Shown here: positions 5,014 through 6,051 of the stretch, one piece after another
How positions within the stretch are numbered: the stretch's first letter is position 1
How the letters are laid out: the number at the start of each line of letters is the position of its first letter
Assembly: GCA_040757115.1 (NCBI GenBank)
Contig: JBFLYA010000033.1
Span: 19,724-25,774 of the forward strand
DNA: 6,051 bases
Origin: a bacterium
Lineage (GTDB): Bacteria > UBA9089 > CG2-30-40-21 > SBAY01
Direction: 5' to 3'
Program-made: the position numbers and the translations under genes
Notes under the pieces: model-generated
Database searches by the model: none
What the model saw: the letters and a program-made list of their open reading frames with translations, nothing else
What the model was told of the DNA's origin: nothing

Positions 5014-5284
5014 AGTCTCTTCTCCTGGAAAAGATGTTTTCTCCTCGACGAGAAACCGTCCTTGTAGAGTAAATATCCTCAATAATTTCTTCCGGTGTTC
5101 TCTCATCCTCCCAACCACTGCATCTTTTTAGAAATGATTCCGTAGTTTCTCTACTCCTTTTTTTATCTTCAATAGGGGACTCCTCTTCCAAAAAGGTAAT
5201 GATCACCATGCAACGCTTTGGAAATCTTATCTTCTCTAAAGGAGTTATTTTCCCCTTATCATAAACACCTTTAATAGCAACCAT
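4973..5284 (-). CDS. AF2212-like antitoxin, C-terminus possibly extended
   Basis: The N-terminus, MVAIKGVYDKGKITPLEKI followed by KRCMVIITFLEEE (23-35), is typical of the AF2212-like (DUF104) antitoxins: an AbrB/MazE-like strand pattern used for DNA binding. The C-terminus, SFLKRCSGWEDERTPEEII (50-68) and EDIYSTRTVSRRG (69-81), is the toxin-binding type tail seen beside PIN toxins. ATG at 5284 is chosen because AAGGAGG (5293-5299, minus) lies 8 bases upstream; a longer frame starting at 5341 would begin at the transcription start. The protein is 103 residues, while relatives are nearer 85. Roughly the last 20 residues (SRRRDYSICRPLFYKTLH and neighbours) overlap the toxin remnant in another frame, suggesting loss of the original stop. 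With its toxin wrecked, this is probably a relic antitoxin. Confidence 0.8.
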   Translation of the reverse strand: MVAIKGVYDKGKITPLEKIRFPKRCMVIITFLEEESPIEDKKRSRETTESFLKRCSGWEDERTPEEIIEDIYSTRTVSRRGENIFSRRRDYSICRPLFYKTLH

Positions 5285-5346
5285 AAGTTCCCCCTCCTTG
5301 ACAATCAAGACTGACTCTCTATCCCCTTCACTCCTCAACAATAGCT

Positions 5347-5375
5347 ATTATAACATCATTAAACAAAGTTGTCAA
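5347..5375 (-). promoter_or_regulatory. Consensus promoter of the antitoxin operon
   Basis: On the minus strand TTGACA (5370-5375) and TATAAT (5347-5352) are both perfect with a 17-bp spacer, and a TG precedes the -10 box. Transcription would start near 5340 with a leader of about 56 bases. Antitoxins of this type commonly repress their own promoter, but no clear inverted repeat overlaps this one. The island-end motif TGAACAGTTAC (5385-5395) stops 9 bp upstream of the -35 box. Confidence 0.8.
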
Positions 5376-5384
5376 TAGAAAATT

Positions 5385-5627
5385 GTAACTGTTCACCGCA
5401 GAGACACAGAGACGCAGAGAAAAACACACACCTAATTCCCCTCTCACGAGGGAAAAATCTATGGACAATACGCAGATTAACCAATCTGGCTTGCCTGCTG
5501 AACATTCGGTAAGCAGGTCATAAATATTTCTATGTCTGCACCAATAATCTTTTCTGTTATCTAATTTATTTCTATGTCTTCTCTGTTCCTCTGCGTCTCT
5601 GCGGTAAATTACCACCTGAACGGTTAC
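5385..5627. repeat. Second gene-free island, bounded by GTAACYGTTCA and CGCAGAGAC repeats
   Basis: GTAACTGTTCA at 5385-5395 faces its inverse TGAACGGTTAC at 5617-5627. Just inside, CCGCAGAGACACAGAGACGC (5396-5415) continues to 5420 and has an inverted counterpart at 5580-5604 (21 of 25 match), built from tandem octamers such as GCAGAGAC. The middle holds a CCCTC/GAGGG stem at 5439-5452, a CCTGCT/AGCAGG stem at 5494-5517, and a 12-bp direct repeat ATTTCTATGTCT (5526-5537 and 5568-5579). No gene is supported; open frames on both strands are readings of the octamers. Repeats of the CGCAGAGACGCAGAG kind are widespread in environmental bacterial genomes. Confidence 0.65.
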
Positions 5628-5664
5628 AGAAAATTAAGGATTACGCTTAAATTAGAGTTTTTAT

Positions 5665-5844
5665 CTATCTCTCTTCCCAGTTTTGAATCTTCAAATAAAA
5701 AGGGCATTTTTTACATTCTTGTAAGGTGTGGTTATGACAACAGGCTGGATTTTTTACCTCAAAACAATTCTTACTCTGCCTGTACGCCTCGCACATTAAA
5801 TAGAAACTTGCAGGACAACCTTTGATATTAAAGCATTTATTCAT
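5665..5844 (-). CDS. 59-residue cysteine-rich protein, two-CW-like
   Basis: This short gene reads from ATG at 5844 to TAG at 5665-5667. AAGGAGG (5853-5859, minus) lies 8 bases upstream, an excellent site. The 59 residues include eight cysteines, at 4, 10, 18, 27, 35, 36, 44 and 47, plus H37 and H39. The pattern is MNKCF, then GCPASFYLMCEAY (9-21), KNCFEV (25-30), PACCHNH (33-39) and ECKKCPFY (43-50). This resembles small proteins with repeated C-W-E and C-P-A-Y blocks (two-CW-like), with Phe in place of Trp after C4 and C27. Such spacing suggests binding of zinc or an iron-sulfur cluster, probably in the cytoplasm as there is no signal peptide. Function is unknown. It stands alone between repeat islands, and no terminator follows. 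Confidence 0.8.
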   Translation of the reverse strand: MNKCFNIKGCPASFYLMCEAYRQSKNCFEVKNPACCHNHTLQECKKCPFYLKIQNWEER

Positions 5845-5865
5845 TATCTCTTCCTCCTTTTTAAG

Positions 5866-5907
5866 TAATCGAATTAATCGAATAAAACAAATTCGTAAAA
5901 ATACGAA
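5866..5907. promoter_or_regulatory. Tandem TAATCGAAT 9-mers and TTCGTA hairpin upstream of the cysteine-rich gene
   Basis: Two perfect adjacent copies of TAATCGAAT occupy 5866-5874 and 5875-5883. Further upstream of the gene, TTCGTA (5892-5897) pairs with TACGAA (5902-5907) around AAAA, and a further GAATTCG follows at 5909-5914. The cluster of ATTCG words sits where the promoter of the minus-strand gene should be; no good -35/-10 pair is visible there. Possible operator or promoter of another sigma type; weakly supported. Confidence 0.4.
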
Positions 5908-5924
5908 GAATTCGTTAAGTTTGG

Positions 5925-5935
5925 GTAACCGTTCA
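5925..5935 (+). repeat. Sixth copy of the GTAACYGTTCA motif
   Basis: GTAACCGTTCA is identical in sense to the inverse of the copies at 4410-4420 and 5617-5627. It lies 25 bp before the third octamer array, so it may open another element that continues beyond the window. Confidence 0.65.
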
Positions 5936-5950
5936 AGCTATATATCAAAA

Positions 5951-5993
5951 GTGTAAGAAAGGGGATAAGGAGATAAGAGTGATATGGAGATAA
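5951..5993 (+). repeat. Third GGRGATAN octamer array
   Basis: GTGTAAGAAA (5951-5960) is followed by units of 8, 8, 9 and 8 bp (GGGGATAA, GGAGATAA, GAGTGATAT, GGAGATAA). Over 33 bp this matches the left array of the GxxExxY cassette in 28 positions, including the embedded ATG-GAG-ATA (5984-5992). Here that frame meets a stop after four codons, so no GxxExxY protein starts at this point. Confidence 0.7.
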
Positions 5994-5997
5994 GATA

Positions 5998-6037
5998 ATA
6001 GAAATAGATTGAAATTTATAGAAATAGGTAGAAATTG
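5998..6037 (+). repeat. Four tandem decamers at the right edge
   Basis: Units ATAGAAATAG, ATTGAAATTT, ATAGAAATAG and GTAGAAATTG lie at 5998-6007, 6008-6017, 6018-6027 and 6028-6037. They follow the third octamer array directly. The last 14 bases show nothing assignable. Confidence 0.65.
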
Positions 6038-6051
6038 ATTGTGGAAAACAA

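Noticed and set aside
4906-5118. A 70-codon frame starting with ATG at 5118 as an intact toxin
   Set aside because: Its first 40 or so residues are the antitoxin region read in another frame; only the last 27 match a toxin, and these stop at a TAG well short of family length.
5285-5341. Upstream ATG at 5341 as the antitoxin start
   Set aside because: It falls on the predicted transcription start and would add a charged tail absent from the family; the ATG at 5284 has an AAGGAGG site 8 bases upstream and begins exactly at the conserved domain.
5396-5604. Tandem GCAGAGAC octamers considered as a CRISPR array
   Set aside because: The units are adjacent with no spacers of regular length, they are inverted at the two ends of the island, and no cas gene is nearby.
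5328-5825. Open frames on the minus strand (5328-5615) and the plus strand (5574-5825)
   Set aside because: The first reads the CGCAGAGAC repeats, giving the familiar RLCVSAVN-type artefact, and runs over the antitoxin promoter. The second lies antisense to the better supported cysteine-rich gene.

Overview
This AT-rich bacterial window holds four intact-looking genes, two decayed genes, one small cysteine-rich gene and an unusual amount of structured non-coding DNA. The mix suggests an uncultivated anaerobic candidate-phylum bacterium: an orphan hydrogenase maturation protease, a YfhO-like membrane protein, remnants of a toxin-antitoxin pair and of a DUF4143-type ATPase, a GxxExxY protein, and interspersed repeats with 7-10 bp periods. 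No rRNA or other taxonomic marker is present, so this assignment is weak.

Layout. (1) 44-604, + strand: sigma70-type promoter and a HyaD/HybD-family hydrogenase maturation protease. (2) 567-2744, - strand: a 725-residue YfhO-like polytopic membrane protein, overlapping the protease tail to tail by 38 bp, with a promoter so close to its start that the mRNA would be nearly leaderless. (3) 2795-3455: a gene-free island made of nested inverted repeats and bounded by a 14-bp perfect inverted repeat. (4) 3466-3822, + strand: a consensus promoter with palindromes, driving an AAA-type ATPase that is cut off shortly after Walker A. (5) 3790-4350: a cassette interrupting that ATPase. It is a GxxExxY (PD-(D/E)XK-like) gene placed exactly between inverted arrays of a GGRGATAN octamer, inside a further 23-bp inverted repeat. 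(6) 4428-5375, - strand: a consensus promoter, an AF2212-like antitoxin, a wrecked DUF5615/PIN-like toxin, and a small membrane protein whose ribosome binding site lies in the toxin remnant. (7) 5385-5627: a second island, bounded by the same short motif and by inverted CGCAGAGAC-type repeats. (8) 5665-5844, - strand: a 59-residue protein with eight cysteines. (9) 5866-6051: tandem 9-mers, another copy of the bounding motif, a third GGRGATAN array and tandem decamers running off the right edge.

Two themes tie the non-coding DNA together. First, an 11-bp near-palindrome, GTAACYGTTCA, occurs six times within 2822-5935 and brackets the islands; two copies, plus one degenerate copy, lie 9-10 bp upstream of a -35 box. 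Second, short degenerate tandem repeats of 7, 8, 9 or 10 bp recur, one of them inside the YfhO-like coding sequence. The GxxExxY gene with its inverted octamer arrays is the best candidate for an undescribed small mobile or self-regulating unit. All function assignments come from reading motifs by eye; no database search was run.
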